A DNA stretch of 58,687 nucleotides from Anaerostipes hominis (ex Lee et al. 2021) (lineage in GTDB: Bacteria; Bacillota; Clostridia; Lachnospirales; Lachnospiraceae), in NCBI RefSeq assembly GCF_002270485.1, contig NZ_NQOG01000017.1:1-58687 (forward strand), given 5' to 3'. Below the pieces are notes generated by a model, which ran no database searches, was not told the DNA's origin, and was given only the letters and a program-made list of their open reading frames with translations. This document shows positions 1 through 8,929 of this stretch, in pieces; the stretch's first letter is position 1, and the number at the start of each line of letters is the position of its first letter. The position numbers and the translations under genes were made by a program.

Positions 1-206
1 AAGGGAAAATTTCCGAATCGCAATTAGCTTCTTAGCTTTTTAAAACAATAATCTTTTTTGCGCTGCCATTAGACAGCTTATTAAAGTGCGCCTTTTATTG
101 GCTGTCCTCTACTTTCTTTCACAGTATCCCCTCTCTTTGAAAAAGGGTAGTTATCTGTTTTTAGACAATCACCCATAAGAACATTGCTATTCTGTTATAT
201 TTAAGA
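1..206. other. gene-free AT-rich edge segment
   Basis: I see no convincing reading frame between the window edge and the end of the RpiR gene. The stretch holds short AT-rich runs and no clear intrinsic terminator. Confidence 0.4.
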
Positions 207-1016
207 TTATAGATATACATAATAAATATATAATATATCTACAATGCTATTTAGTGCATGATCTTGAATAATTGATGTTTGAAACTCCTCCATTTTTAAA
301 GTACTTACTAATAACCTAATTTCTCTAAAAGAATTCTTAATTTCATTTTGTGATGTAATCCAAATTATCTTTATATTCTTTTGTTTTAAAAGTTTATTTA
401 TTTGCTTTATATGTCGTGTTGTTCCAGAAAATGATACAATTATTGCAATATCATCCTCACTCATACTTTCTATTGCAAGTATCTGGCTTTTTAAAGTTGG
501 AAAAGAATAAGCAGTCTTATTTAACCTTGTAAATTTTTCGCTGAAATTTTTAGCAACAATATTAGAAAAAGAGCTACCAAAGACATAAATCCCCTTAGCT
601 TCTTCAATCCAATGAACAGCTTTAATCAGCTTCTTTTCATCAATAAGTTCTTTTGTTTCTACAAATGACTTATTAAGCGCCTTAAAATACCCATTCAATA
701 TAGAATTACTATTCCTATTTTCATTACCACTTTTAACACTTTTATTGCTTATTTCATCCTGAAGAAACTCATTATAAACAATAACATCCTCTTTTAACTC
801 CTTAAAATTTGAATTATTAACCCTTTTACAAAACCTTGTTATTGTAGAAGGTGAGGTGTTACATGCTTTTGCAATATCAAATATAGTCATGTCAGGGATT
901 ATTTCATGGTTATGTAAAATATACTGTGCTATATAGCTATCTATAGAAGAATACTCCGTTATTTCTTCTACACATCTTTTTATGTTAGAAAAAAATGAAT
1001 ACATACTTTCCTCCAT
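207..1016 (-). CDS. RpiR/MurR-family transcriptional regulator of alpha-glucoside uptake
   Basis: A 269-residue protein with an N-terminal RpiR-type helix-turn-helix (about residues 35-70, including the recognition-helix segment TSPSTITRFCKR) and a C-terminal SIS sugar-phosphate-binding domain (about 120-260, with the segment VFGSSFSN and the typical IVSFSGTTRHI). The ATG at 1016 is preceded by a GGAGG-type ribosome site. It follows the GH4 and PTS genes, as malR/glvR does in the Bacillus subtilis malA-malR-malP cluster, so it probably senses a phosphorylated disaccharide and controls that operon (inference). A terminator lies between it and the PTS gene, so part of its transcription may be independent. 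Codon use is AT-rich, like the rest of this cluster. Confidence 0.85.
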   Translation of the reverse strand: MEESMYSFFSNIKRCVEEITEYSSIDSYIAQYILHNHEIIPDMTIFDIAKACNTSPSTITRFCKRVNNSNFKELKEDVIVYNEFLQDEISNKSVKSGNENRNSNSILNGYFKALNKSFVETKELIDEKKLIKAVHWIEEAKGIYVFGSSFSNIVAKNFSEKFTRLNKTAYSFPTLKSQILAIESMSEDDIAIIVSFSGTTRHIKQINKLLKQKNIKIIWITSQNEIKNSFREIRLLVSTLKMEEFQTSIIQDHALNSIVDILYIYYVYL

Positions 1017-1070
1017 TTATCTTGACATAGGACCATTCTATAACTATTAAATATATATTATATTACAAAA

Positions 1071-1098
1071 ATATAGGGTAGCATAAACTACCCTATAT
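1071..1098 (-). terminator. intrinsic terminator between PTS gene and rpiR gene
   Basis: An 11-bp perfect stem (ATATAGGGTAG, 1071-1081, with its complement at 1088-1098) and a 6-nt loop. On the minus strand it is followed by a run of T. It lies just after the PTS stop codon, so readthrough would be needed to reach the regulator gene from the operon promoter. Confidence 0.75.
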
Positions 1099-1108
1099 CT
1101 TTATGTAA

Positions 1109-2668
1109 TTATTCAATACCTAAATATTCTCTCATTTCAGTTTTATAAACAGAAGCTTTATTACCATAAATAAATTGTACACCTTGAGCAACCTTAACTA
1201 TTCCATTAGCAGATAATTCATTTTTGAAATACTCATCTTTTTCTATTACTGAGGTGTCTTTTAGTGTTAAACGTAATCTAGTAAAGCATGCTTCTACTTT
1301 TAAAATATTATCTTTGCCACCAACGGCTTCTACTATTTTAGGAATTAAATTTCCTGTATTACTTTCATTTACTGCATTTTCTTCTACATCTACAACTTCT
1401 CTTCCAGGGGTTTTTAAATTGAATTTAATAATTACAAATTTGAATACGTAATAGTAGATTACAAAATAAACTATTCCAAGTATAGGTAACCAATACCAGT
1501 TAGATCCCTTATCAGCATTTAATATTCCATTGAATATCCATGATAATAATGGTCCTCCAAAGGCTGATGGTCCTGCTACATTAAATTGAACTATATATGT
1601 TAATACATAAGCTATTCCTGACAATAAAGCATGAACTCCAAATAGCATAGGTGCTACGAAAAGGAAACTATACTCTAGTGGTTCAGTAATTCCCATAAGT
1701 GCACAAGGTATAACTGCCGCTATCATAAGAGAGGCTACTTTCTTTCTATTTTCCTTCTTTGCAGTCTTATATATTGCAAGTGCCGCACCAGTTAAACCAA
1801 ACATAGCAAATAATACTTTACCATTCATTACATAACGACTTATATTAATGTCAAACATAGCACCAGGAGTATTTAATATTGCATTATATATATTTACAGC
1901 TCCCTCTACTGTTTGACCTCCAATTTCCATTGCACCACCAAGAGATGTGAAGAAGAATGGAAGATATATAAAGTGATGTAAACCAAAAGGTAATAACATA
2001 CGCTCTGCAAATCCGTATACAAATGCTCCAAACACACCAGTTGAATTAATAAATCCAGAAGATAACTCTAAAGCATTTTGTATAGGAGGGAATATAAATG
2101 ATAATCCAATACCTGCAAAGCTAGAAACTATAATTGTAATTGCAGGTATAAAACGTGTCCCATTAAAGATACCCAATACTGGAGGTAATTGTATCTTATA
2201 ATATTTATTATGAAGATAACTTACTATAAGACCAATTATTATACCACCAAACACACCAGTATCTAAAGTAGTTACACCTAAAATTGCTTTTTGACCAGTA
2301 ATTAAATTGCTTGTATCTATAACACCTCTGGCAATTAAGAAACTTCCCATTATTGTATTCATTGTCATATATCCTAAGAAACCTGATAATGCTGCTGTAG
2401 CTTTTTCAGACTTAGCATATCCATACGCAATACATATAGCAAAAATAATTGAAATATTATTATTTACAACGTTACCTGCATCCTTCATTAATTGGAATAT
2501 AAGAGAAAAGAAACTATTCCCTAAAAAAGGTGCAACTTCAACTAAGCTAGCGTTTGTAAATGCACTACCAACACCAACAAGAATACCTGAAATAGGTAAA
2601 AGTAGAACAGGCGCCATTAGAACTTTACCTAGTTTTTGAAATGAGCTAAATATTTTTTTCTTATCCAT
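1109..2668 (-). CDS. PTS alpha-glucoside/maltose transporter subunit EIICB
   Basis: Membrane permease of the phosphotransferase system that imports and phosphorylates a disaccharide of the maltose type. The order is EIIC (roughly residues 1-420, about ten hydrophobic segments, with the family signatures GITEPLEYSF and GLHHFIYLPFF) then EIIB (about 440-519), whose phosphorylated cysteine is in EACFTRLRLTLKD. No EIIA domain is fused. I place the start at 2668 (MDKKKIFSSFQ) because AGGAGG lies 5-6 bases upstream; the open frame extends 15 codons further but that would overlap the preceding gene. The gap to the GH4 gene is 11 bp, so the two are co-transcribed. GlvC/MalP is the closest recognised type; exact sugar is not visible from sequence. 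Confidence 0.9.
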   Translation of the reverse strand: MDKKKIFSSFQKLGKVLMAPVLLLPISGILVGVGSAFTNASLVEVAPFLGNSFFSLIFQLMKDAGNVVNNNISIIFAICIAYGYAKSEKATAALSGFLGYMTMNTIMGSFLIARGVIDTSNLITGQKAILGVTTLDTGVFGGIIIGLIVSYLHNKYYKIQLPPVLGIFNGTRFIPAITIIVSSFAGIGLSFIFPPIQNALELSSGFINSTGVFGAFVYGFAERMLLPFGLHHFIYLPFFFTSLGGAMEIGGQTVEGAVNIYNAILNTPGAMFDINISRYVMNGKVLFAMFGLTGAALAIYKTAKKENRKKVASLMIAAVIPCALMGITEPLEYSFLFVAPMLFGVHALLSGIAYVLTYIVQFNVAGPSAFGGPLLSWIFNGILNADKGSNWYWLPILGIVYFVIYYYVFKFVIIKFNLKTPGREVVDVEENAVNESNTGNLIPKIVEAVGGKDNILKVEACFTRLRLTLKDTSVIEKDEYFKNELSANGIVKVAQGVQFIYGNKASVYKTEMREYLGIE

Positions 2669-2679
2669 GAAAATCCTCC

Positions 2680-4023
2680 TTATCTTTCGTTCTTTAATTT
2701 TAATGTTGGCCAATAATCACCGTTTGCATCAATTAAGTCATCTAAGATTTTTCTTGCAACTGTTGTAGATGGTACTGTTTTGTTTATAGCTATAGCTTGT
2801 AATGCTTTATCATAAGAATTTTCAAAATAAGCATCTACAGCTAATTTTTCTGAAGCTAATTGATTTTCCATCATTCCTTTGTGGAAGGTTGGTATTGCTG
2901 GAATTGACACTGGCTCTGGCCCCCATGAACGTATATATGCTGGTACTTCTACCATGGCATCTGCTGGCATATTAGGGATAGCTCCATTATTTTCTACAAT
3001 TACTAAGAAACGTTCTCCCTTATTGTATGCAATAGATGAGGCTGCATCAACTATAAAGTCGCCAAATACTGTGAACTCTTGTAATGGACTCTTATAGTTT
3101 TCTGGTGACTCTAAATATTTCTTGTGTTCTGCAAACATTTCTTGTTCACGTTCTTCAATAACCATATCAGCTCTTGTACGATTTATATCCATTTTTGCTA
3201 CCATCTCTGAAGAATATAAATAGTATTGAAGATAGCTGTTTGGTAAGAAGTCAGGATAATCCTTAACTATCTCTGCATATTGCTTCCATGTCTTTTGCCA
3301 ATCCTTATCTTTATGATGCTTATCACTACAAGCTGTCATACCAGAAGTTAATATCATTTCTCTTAATTCTGGTAAACGGTCCTTCCCATCTTTATCATAT
3401 AAAGCTGTAAACCACCCAAAGTGATTTAATCCAAAATAACATGGGTCTAATGATTGCCAGCTATCTAAGCCTAACATCTTAGAATAAGATAAAAGAATTG
3501 CTGTTGGCATATCGCATATATTTAATATTCTTTCATTATTGAACTCTCTTCTTGTAGCCTCTGCAACAACTGCTGCTGGGTTTGAATAATTTAAAATCCA
3601 ACAATTTGGAGAATACTTTTTTGCCATTTTTATGATATGAATTATAGCTGGAATTGAACGCATTCCATAAGAAATTGATCCTCCAGGACCACAAGTTTCT
3701 TGTCCAACTACTCCATATTTTAATGGAATCTTTTCATCTGAACTTCTTAACTTTAATCCACCTTGACGAATTTGAGCAAATACAAAGTCTATATCTGTAT
3801 AAGCCTCTTCTTCATTTGTTGTAACTACAACCTCAAGACCTGGATAAGTTTCATTAATGAATTGCTTCATGATATCATATACTAAATGTAATCTTTTTTC
3901 ATCGATATCAAATAAAGCTAATTTTCTTAAAAGAAATTCATCCTTCTTTTGTAATAAACTTTGAATTATTCCTGGTGTGTGTGTGCTTCCTGCACCTACT
4001 ATAACTACTGCATTTTTCTTCAT
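2680..4023 (-). CDS. 6-phospho-alpha-glucosidase, glycoside hydrolase family 4
   Basis: Cytoplasmic GH4 hydrolase of 447 residues, the family's usual length. It cleaves the phosphodisaccharide delivered by the adjacent PTS. GH4 enzymes use NAD+ and a divalent metal: the NAD site is at the N-terminus (VIVGAGSTHTPGI), and the metal-binding CDMP motif of the MalH/GlvA branch is present near residue 172, as is the GPGGSISYGMRSIPAI segment. The start at 4023 has AGAGG seven bases upstream; an alternative ATG at 4029 lies too close to it. First gene of the minus-strand operon GH4-PTS-RpiR. The palindrome at 4094-4118 is the likely operator. Confidence 0.92.
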   Translation of the reverse strand: MKKNAVVIVGAGSTHTPGIIQSLLQKKDEFLLRKLALFDIDEKRLHLVYDIMKQFINETYPGLEVVVTTNEEEAYTDIDFVFAQIRQGGLKLRSSDEKIPLKYGVVGQETCGPGGSISYGMRSIPAIIHIIKMAKKYSPNCWILNYSNPAAVVAEATRREFNNERILNICDMPTAILLSYSKMLGLDSWQSLDPCYFGLNHFGWFTALYDKDGKDRLPELREMILTSGMTACSDKHHKDKDWQKTWKQYAEIVKDYPDFLPNSYLQYYLYSSEMVAKMDINRTRADMVIEEREQEMFAEHKKYLESPENYKSPLQEFTVFGDFIVDAASSIAYNKGERFLVIVENNGAIPNMPADAMVEVPAYIRSWGPEPVSIPAIPTFHKGMMENQLASEKLAVDAYFENSYDKALQAIAINKTVPSTTVARKILDDLIDANGDYWPTLKLKNER

Positions 4024-4093
4024 ATCCATACCTCTTTTCTGTAAATGTTTTCTTTGGGTGTCTATAATATATCACCTTACAGAAAAAAAATTT

Positions 4094-4118
4094 AAAAATT
4101 TCATTTTATGAAATTTTT
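4094..4118 (-). promoter_or_regulatory. inverted-repeat operator upstream of the GH4-PTS operon
   Basis: AAAAATTTCAT and ATGAAATTTTT form a perfect 11-bp inverted repeat with a TTT spacer, about 70 bp upstream of the GH4 start. A TTGACC box at 4141-4146 (minus strand) could be the -35 element, putting the palindrome over the promoter. Binding by the RpiR regulator encoded in the same operon is inferred. Confidence 0.6.
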
Positions 4119-4201
4119 TAGTATGAAAATGTAATAATCTGGTCAACAATATTATAAAATCCACTTATTAAAAGAGAAAGTACGCTGGGAAGAAGAAAAA
4201 A

Positions 4202-4228
4202 AGCGTAGAATCGTCGTGATTCTACGCT
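4202..4228 (-). terminator. intrinsic terminator after the cupin gene
   Basis: Perfect 11-bp stem (AGCGTAGAATC with its complement) and a 5-nt loop, followed on the minus strand by seven T. It ends the cupin/CMD transcription unit and marks the border between the AT-rich glv-type cluster and more GC-rich host DNA. Confidence 0.85.
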
Positions 4229-4276
4229 CTTCTGGCTGTTCTACTCATACTTTTTATTGTATAAAACTGTTTTTTG

Positions 4277-4717
4277 TCAAGATAATTCCCCATATTCTTC
4301 ATCAGAAACCGGCTCGCGCCATTCATTCCTGCAGTCAGTTCCAGGCACCTCCAATGCTATGTGGCTGAACCACGAATCTTTCTTTGCGCCGTGCCAATGT
4401 TTCACTTCCGGCCTTATATTGATGACGGTTCCGGGTGTCAGGCTTACCGCATCCTTTCCTTCCTCCTGATACCACCCTTCACCGGCGGTACAGATCAGCA
4501 TCTGTCCGCCGCCTGTCTCTGCGTGGTGGATATGCCAGTTATTGCGGCATCCCGGCTCGAATGTTACATTGGCTGTAAAGATTCCGCCCTTCTCCTGGGA
4601 GTTGTTCAGTACATTTAAAAAAGATGCTCCGCTGAAATACTGCGCAAATCCTTCGTTAGGCTCTCCCTGCCCAAATACATTGATTTCGTCAAATTCCTTT
4701 TTCTCTATCATCTTCAT
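4277..4717 (-). CDS. cupin-domain protein
   Basis: A 146-residue single-domain cupin. The metal-binding residues are visible as HIHHAETGGGQ (first cupin motif) and EVKHWHGAKKDSWF (second motif with the third histidine). Proteins of this type often stand next to carboxymuconolactone-decarboxylase-like genes, as here (20 bp downstream). I chose the ATG at 4717 (MKMIEKKEF) because AAGGAG is ten bases upstream; the longer frame runs into the previous gene. Substrate unknown; a small oxidised or aromatic compound is possible but not shown. Confidence 0.85.
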   Translation of the reverse strand: MKMIEKKEFDEINVFGQGEPNEGFAQYFSGASFLNVLNNSQEKGGIFTANVTFEPGCRNNWHIHHAETGGGQMLICTAGEGWYQEEGKDAVSLTPGTVINIRPEVKHWHGAKKDSWFSHIALEVPGTDCRNEWREPVSDEEYGELS

Positions 4718-4737
4718 TGATATCAATCTCCTTTTTC

Positions 4738-5484
4738 CTATTTCTTTGCCGCTGCATTCACACAGCTTAATGCGTTCAAACTCCTTGGGTATCCAATATA
4801 CGGCAGGCACTGAGAAATAATCCTGATTAAAAACTCCTTGCCATTGCCAATCCTCATATTGGCCGCCGCATGGCTGGTAAGCTGAGGCTCACATCCGCCC
4901 TGTGCTGCCAGAAAACAGAATGTGATCATCTCCCTTTGTTTGTAGTCAAGCCCGTTTCTCGTGTAATAATCCCCAAAGCAGTTTTCAGCCAGCCATTGAT
5001 TGATGTGCCTGCTCTCCCGAGGACCGGACTGCCAGAAATCCTGCATTCCTTCTCCGAAGATCTCCACTTGTACCTGTGTTCCTGTCTCCCTGCGGTTCTC
5101 CACAGTGTTGCCTGCCTGTCCTTCCAGCGGAAGTGATACCCCTTTTTCTGTCAGCACTTCATTGGTAATCTTTAAAAATGGAAGGACTCTACCCATTCCT
5201 AAATAAGCTGCTGCCTGATATACAATTTCTTTCACTTCAACAGGTGTAACCCCTAAATCCATGGCCGCAGGCAGTAATTCTCTGAATGCTTCTTTTCCCT
5301 GACAGCCTAAAAGAGCTGCCAAAATTGCCATAAATCCGATCTTGTCATCAAGTTTCACCTGATTGACCACCTCATCAAATACAAAATGATTAAAACGCTC
5401 CATAAACTCCGGATCTGTTTCTATAAGCTCAGACTCGCATCCCTGAAATATTTTTTCCTTGTATTTTTTTGAAAATTCTGTCAT
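4738..5484 (-). CDS. carboxymuconolactone-decarboxylase family protein with two CMD domains
   Basis: About 248 residues, consisting of two tandem AhpD/CMD-like helical domains (about 20-110 and 135-245). The family covers gamma-carboxymuconolactone decarboxylases and AhpD-type peroxidase partners; I see no CxxC redox pair, so the AhpD role is unlikely. The start is uncertain between 5484, 5490 and 5493; AGGGAG favours 5484 or 5490. It forms an operon with the cupin gene and is transcribed divergently from the LysR gene at 5613, which probably regulates it through the palindrome at 5571-5597. Confidence 0.85.
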   Translation of the reverse strand: MTEFSKKYKEKIFQGCESELIETDPEFMERFNHFVFDEVVNQVKLDDKIGFMAILAALLGCQGKEAFRELLPAAMDLGVTPVEVKEIVYQAAAYLGMGRVLPFLKITNEVLTEKGVSLPLEGQAGNTVENRRETGTQVQVEIFGEGMQDFWQSGPRESRHINQWLAENCFGDYYTRNGLDYKQREMITFCFLAAQGGCEPQLTSHAAANMRIGNGKEFLIRIISQCLPYIGYPRSLNALSCVNAAAKK

Positions 5485-5570
5485 TGCCATCATTCTCCCT
5501 CGCTTTCCCTATCCATCTTTCCTTCATTATATTTGCCATAAGCTTGACCTGGAATCTCCAGTACGTTACG

Positions 5571-5597
5571 ATAGTATAAACTAAATGTTTATACTAT
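5571..5597. promoter_or_regulatory. LysR-type operator between divergent genes
   Basis: ATAGTATAAA and TTTATACTAT form a perfect 10-bp inverted repeat with a 7-nt spacer. It contains the T-N11-A pattern typical of LysR-family binding sites and lies 16 bp before the LysR start, in the divergent intergenic region. Binding is inferred. Confidence 0.65.
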
Positions 5598-5612
5598 GAT
5601 TGGAGGTGCCCT

Positions 5613-6509
5613 ATGTATAACAGTCTCTTAACAGCCTTTGTAACGGTGGCTGACTGCGGCAGTTTTACAAAAGCTGCAGAAATCCTGTACATTTCACCTA
5701 CCGCTGTTATGAAACAGATCAATTCCCTGGAAAACCATCTGGACCTGAAGCTTACAAAACGGACACCCTCAGGGATTCGTCTGACGCCTGCCGGGGAGGT
5801 AATCTATAAAGATGCAAAGTTTTTATTCGATTTTTCCAAAAAATCAATTACGAATGCCAGACATGCTATGTCTTGTACAGACCGAACTTTCTATGTCGGA
5901 ACATCACTTCTTAACCCGGCAAAACCCTTTATGAATTTGTGGTACCGCGTAAATAAAGATTTTCCTGGCTATAAACTGCATCTTGTTCCTTTTGACGATA
6001 ACCATAAAGGGATTCTTTCAGAAATATCACAATTGGGAGAAAAATTTGATGTCCTGATCGGTGTCTGTGATTCTAAGACATGGCTAAACAAATGCAATAT
6101 GTTTCCTCTCGGAAGATATAAAAAGATGTGTGCAGTCTCAAGGGAACACCGTCTTGCAGAGAAAAAACTGCTGAAAATTACGGATTTATACGGTGAAAAA
6201 CTCATGATGGTAAAGCAGGGTGACTCCGATACCAATGATCATATCAGAGACGATCTCAAGAAACATCATCCCCAGATACAAATAGAAGACACCCCGCATT
6301 TTTATGATATGTCCGTGTTTAACCGGTGCGCCGAGACAGAAAATATACTGTTATCCCTGGAATGCTGGCAGGATGTTCATCCTGGGTTAGTGACAATTCC
6401 CGTAGAGTGGGAATACAGCATATCCTATGGGCTGTTGTATTCACTCAAACCTGCAGATTATGTGCTGCGGCTGGTTCGGATATTAGAACAGATGAATTTG
6501 TCATCGTAA
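5613..6509 (+). CDS. LysR-family transcriptional regulator
   Basis: A 298-residue LysR protein: N-terminal winged helix (residues 1-60, with GSFTKAAEILYISPTAVMKQ) and a C-terminal substrate-binding domain from about 90. The ATG at 5613 has GGAGG six bases upstream. Transcribed away from the CMD/cupin operon with the palindromic site between them, the classical arrangement for a LysR regulator and its target. The effector is unknown. A fragment of a close paralogue follows at 6553. Confidence 0.92.
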   Translation: MYNSLLTAFVTVADCGSFTKAAEILYISPTAVMKQINSLENHLDLKLTKRTPSGIRLTPAGEVIYKDAKFLFDFSKKSITNARHAMSCTDRTFYVGTSLLNPAKPFMNLWYRVNKDFPGYKLHLVPFDDNHKGILSEISQLGEKFDVLIGVCDSKTWLNKCNMFPLGRYKKMCAVSREHRLAEKKLLKITDLYGEKLMMVKQGDSDTNDHIRDDLKKHHPQIQIEDTPHFYDMSVFNRCAETENILLSLECWQDVHPGLVTIPVEWEYSISYGLLYSLKPADYVLRLVRILEQMNLSS

Positions 6510-6552
6510 TCATAAACCCTCCAAAAGGGAACAATATAGGCGCTATAAAAAT

Positions 6553-6858
6553 CAATTTGTAGGAACGTCTTTGCTTAATCCATGCCGTACTTTTTTCAAC
6601 CTTTGGAAATCGATCAGCGAGAAGCATTTAGAATATCAGTTAAACATTGTTACATTTGAAGATGACCACAGAAATATACTTTCAACACTTGAACACTTAG
6701 GGAAGGATTTTGATTTTTTTGTAGGAACGTGCAGTTCAAGATCCTGGCTGTCGAAATGTAACTTTTATCCTCTGGGATATCACTATTTGAATGTGGCAGT
6801 TCCATACGGGCATCCTCTTGCCGGATATAAAACGATAGAACTTTCTAATGCCTACCCA
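6553..6858 (+). pseudogene. LysR effector-domain fragment, paralogue of the preceding gene
   Basis: The frame reads FVGTSLLNPC..FFNLW and continues with WLSKCNFYPLG, matching the start of the effector domain of the gene at 5613 (YVGTSLLNPAKPF..NLW, WLNKCNMFPLG). The helix-turn-helix is missing and similarity stops near 6858, where unrelated sequence takes over. There is no start codon with a ribosome site. It is a remnant of a duplicated LysR gene, truncated at both ends. Confidence 0.75.
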
Positions 6859-6893
6859 TGCTTCAACCTTTATAGATTATTCCGCATCTTCTA

Positions 6894-7205
6894 TTATGCT
6901 AAATATCTTCTTTCAATTTTCATCCTCATTGATGCATAGTCCAAATGGAGCAATGCAGAGTAATCCTTATCTTCTAAAACAACACCATAGGCATATTTTT
7001 TGAACAACTCAATTTCCGTATGTTTTCGCTTGTTGACCATGTCTTGAAGATAAATTAGATATACTCCTCTTGGAAGGTATATGGCCAACTCTGGTTCCAT
7101 GCTATTCATATCTGTATCAACTTTATCCGCATTTATTGATTTCCCTATAACTAATGACATCACTTTAGGGTATTTTGCCGCATTAAATTCTATCCTATTT
7201 TCCAT
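6894..7205 (-). CDS. hypothetical protein
   Basis: About 103 residues from an ATG at 7205 with GAAAGGA eight bases upstream. No family recognised. It is charged, soluble-looking, and has the notable segment PRGVYLIYLQDMVNKRKH. It sits between a LysR fragment and a recombinase fragment, in a stretch scarred by mobile elements, so it may be accessory DNA or itself a partial gene. Confidence 0.4.
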   Translation of the reverse strand: MENRIEFNAAKYPKVMSLVIGKSINADKVDTDMNSMEPELAIYLPRGVYLIYLQDMVNKRKHTEIELFKKYAYGVVLEDKDYSALLHLDYASMRMKIERRYLA

Positions 7206-7268
7206 AAAACAAATCCTTTCTTCAACACCCATTATTGCCTGTTCGTATCCAACACCCAAGGTTTCTAC

Positions 7269-7663
7269 CTATACCTTTATCTCCATCCCATTCTTAAAAG
7301 TAAAATGGATATCTTCCTTGCTGAAGACTGTCACATAATCCACCAAACTGTACCAGATCCGTTCTCTGAATTCCGTAACCGTCCCGTCCTGCTGTTCCAG
7401 TTCTGTGAGGAACATCTCTATTTTTTCACGCCTTGCCAGTTTCTCAGTAATGGCAAGCGTGACGGCATCCATCTGCCCCTTCACCCTGTCGAAACGCTCC
7501 GACAGGCCATCATACCTTTTCTGGTATTCGCTTTGGTCGAGGGCAATGCGGGCGTTCTCGTCAATGCACTGCTGTATCATCCCCGCTATCACGTTCAGCT
7601 CTTCCTTCAGCCCCGCTTTCTCCCTTTCAAGCTTTCCCGTGGAAAAGGCGGCATCCGTCAGCT
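7269..7663 (-). pseudogene. C-terminal fragment of a large serine recombinase
   Basis: About 130 codons resembling the tail of a large serine recombinase: a coiled-coil stretch (YQKRYDGLSERFDRVKGQM) and the terminal element WYSLVDYVTVFSKED followed by FTFKNGMEIKV. Catalytic and zinc-ribbon parts are absent. Its upstream edge at about 7663 abuts the broken vanH fragment directly, so the junction looks like the scar of an insertion plus deletion. Confidence 0.75.
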
Positions 7664-7796
7664 AATTTTGCGTTGTGCTCTGATACGACATCTTCTATGA
7701 GCGAAACTGTAATGCCATACTCAGATGAAAGTTTACGGAATATCTCTGCTTCGTCCGGCTCACATCCAAAAACCGTAATATGTGTTTTTTCTTCAT
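7664..7796 (-). pseudogene. vanH: truncated vanH (D-lactate dehydrogenase) fragment
   Basis: After a good ribosome site (AAGGAGG) and ATG at 7796, the sequence carries the VanH N-terminus (ITVFGCEPDEAEIFRKLSS, then EDVVSEHNAKLA) in a frame one base off the ATG; seven instead of six A in the run after ATGAAG would restore it. Similarity ends after about 40 codons, where the recombinase fragment begins. VanH makes D-lactate for D-Ala-D-Lac precursors in glycopeptide resistance. This copy cannot work. It follows the vanY gene by about 20 bp, as in vanD operons. Confidence 0.75.
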
Positions 7797-7815
7797 TCGT
7801 TTCCTCCTTAAAATC

Positions 7816-8883
7816 TCACTGGGCTTTGATTTTATCCAAAATATCAACGCTGTCCTGAAATCTGCTTTCCTTCGTAGAGCCCATGACTACGCAGATATAG
7901 GTTTCTCCGTCAATCACTGCGGCAGAAACGACACAGGCGCCGCCAAGGCTGCTGGTTCCGGTTTTCAAGCCGATAACCTCCGGATGGTAATATGGACTAT
8001 TCGGATCAAGAAGCTTATTGGAATTTTTATAAGTCACCTCTCTTCCGTTCGGCCATTTTTCATTTGATGTTTTGCTTGCCACAATTTCTGAAATAATGGA
8101 ATTCTCCAAACATGCCTTTGCAATAATGGCAAGGTCATAGGCTGTGGTATACTGTCCCTCGGCGTCATACCCATCCGGGACCACAAAATTTGAGTCTGTG
8201 GCGCCAATCTCCCTGGCCTTCTCATTCACCTTATCCATGAATATTTTAATGGCCTGCTGATTGGTCAGGCTGTTATCATCTGCAATGGCCTTTCCGGTAT
8301 TGACTGCAAGGGTATAGGCTGCATCATTGCCGGACGGAAGCATAAGGGCAATCAGTAGCTGCCTGACAGTCAATGTATCGCCCTGCATAAGCCATGCGGT
8401 TGACGAATCATTATGGATCATTTCAATCTCCGCACCTACCCTCATTTCATCCTCCGGGGAACAATGGTCAAGCACGGTCAACGCCGTAATCATTTTGGCT
8501 GTACTGGCCGGCGCAATCTTATCCGTGCCGTTTTTCTGATACAATACCGTATTGGTGTCTTTATTCACCAAAATGGCGTTTGCTGCTGTGATGTCTGCGG
8601 AAATCGTGCCAGCCTGATCTGATACGGCAGGCTCTGAAAATGGAAGAACCTTTTCGCTCTGGTCATCAGCCACCCGCGAAATGTCTTTGCCGGGTTTTGT
8701 GCTCTCTTCGACTGGAAGGGCAGGCTCTTTACCATCCTTAAGGAAATGTGCGACCCCAAAGATTACAGAGGCTATGAGTAAACAGAGCATGGCACACGCA
8801 GCCCTGTAAAAAAGCAATTTTCTTCTTTTCGCTTCTCTGCGGTTCCTTCCATCGTAATTTCTTCTGTTGTTTTGACGTTTCAC
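7816..8883 (-). CDS. VanY-D-type serine D,D-carboxypeptidase
   Basis: A 355-residue membrane-anchored D,D-carboxypeptidase of the penicillin-binding-protein family: positively charged N-terminus, one membrane segment (about 25-47), then the catalytic motifs STAK (127-130), SGN (184-186) and KTGT (307-310). It removes the terminal D-Ala from peptidoglycan precursors outside the membrane. Unlike the zinc VanY of vanA/vanB, the vanD type is a PBP-like serine enzyme, which fits this gene and the order vanR-vanS-vanY-vanH. A VanR-like box lies upstream at 9004-9015. It is probably intact, although the operon downstream is destroyed. Confidence 0.85.
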   Translation of the reverse strand: MKRQNNRRNYDGRNRREAKRRKLLFYRAACAMLCLLIASVIFGVAHFLKDGKEPALPVEESTKPGKDISRVADDQSEKVLPFSEPAVSDQAGTISADITAANAILVNKDTNTVLYQKNGTDKIAPASTAKMITALTVLDHCSPEDEMRVGAEIEMIHNDSSTAWLMQGDTLTVRQLLIALMLPSGNDAAYTLAVNTGKAIADDNSLTNQQAIKIFMDKVNEKAREIGATDSNFVVPDGYDAEGQYTTAYDLAIIAKACLENSIISEIVASKTSNEKWPNGREVTYKNSNKLLDPNSPYYHPEVIGLKTGTSSLGGACVVSAAVIDGETYICVVMGSTKESRFQDSVDILDKIKAQ

Positions 8884-8929
8884 GTTTCTCTTAGCTCCTT
8901 TCTGAAAGCAAAAAAAAATCGCTCCCCCT

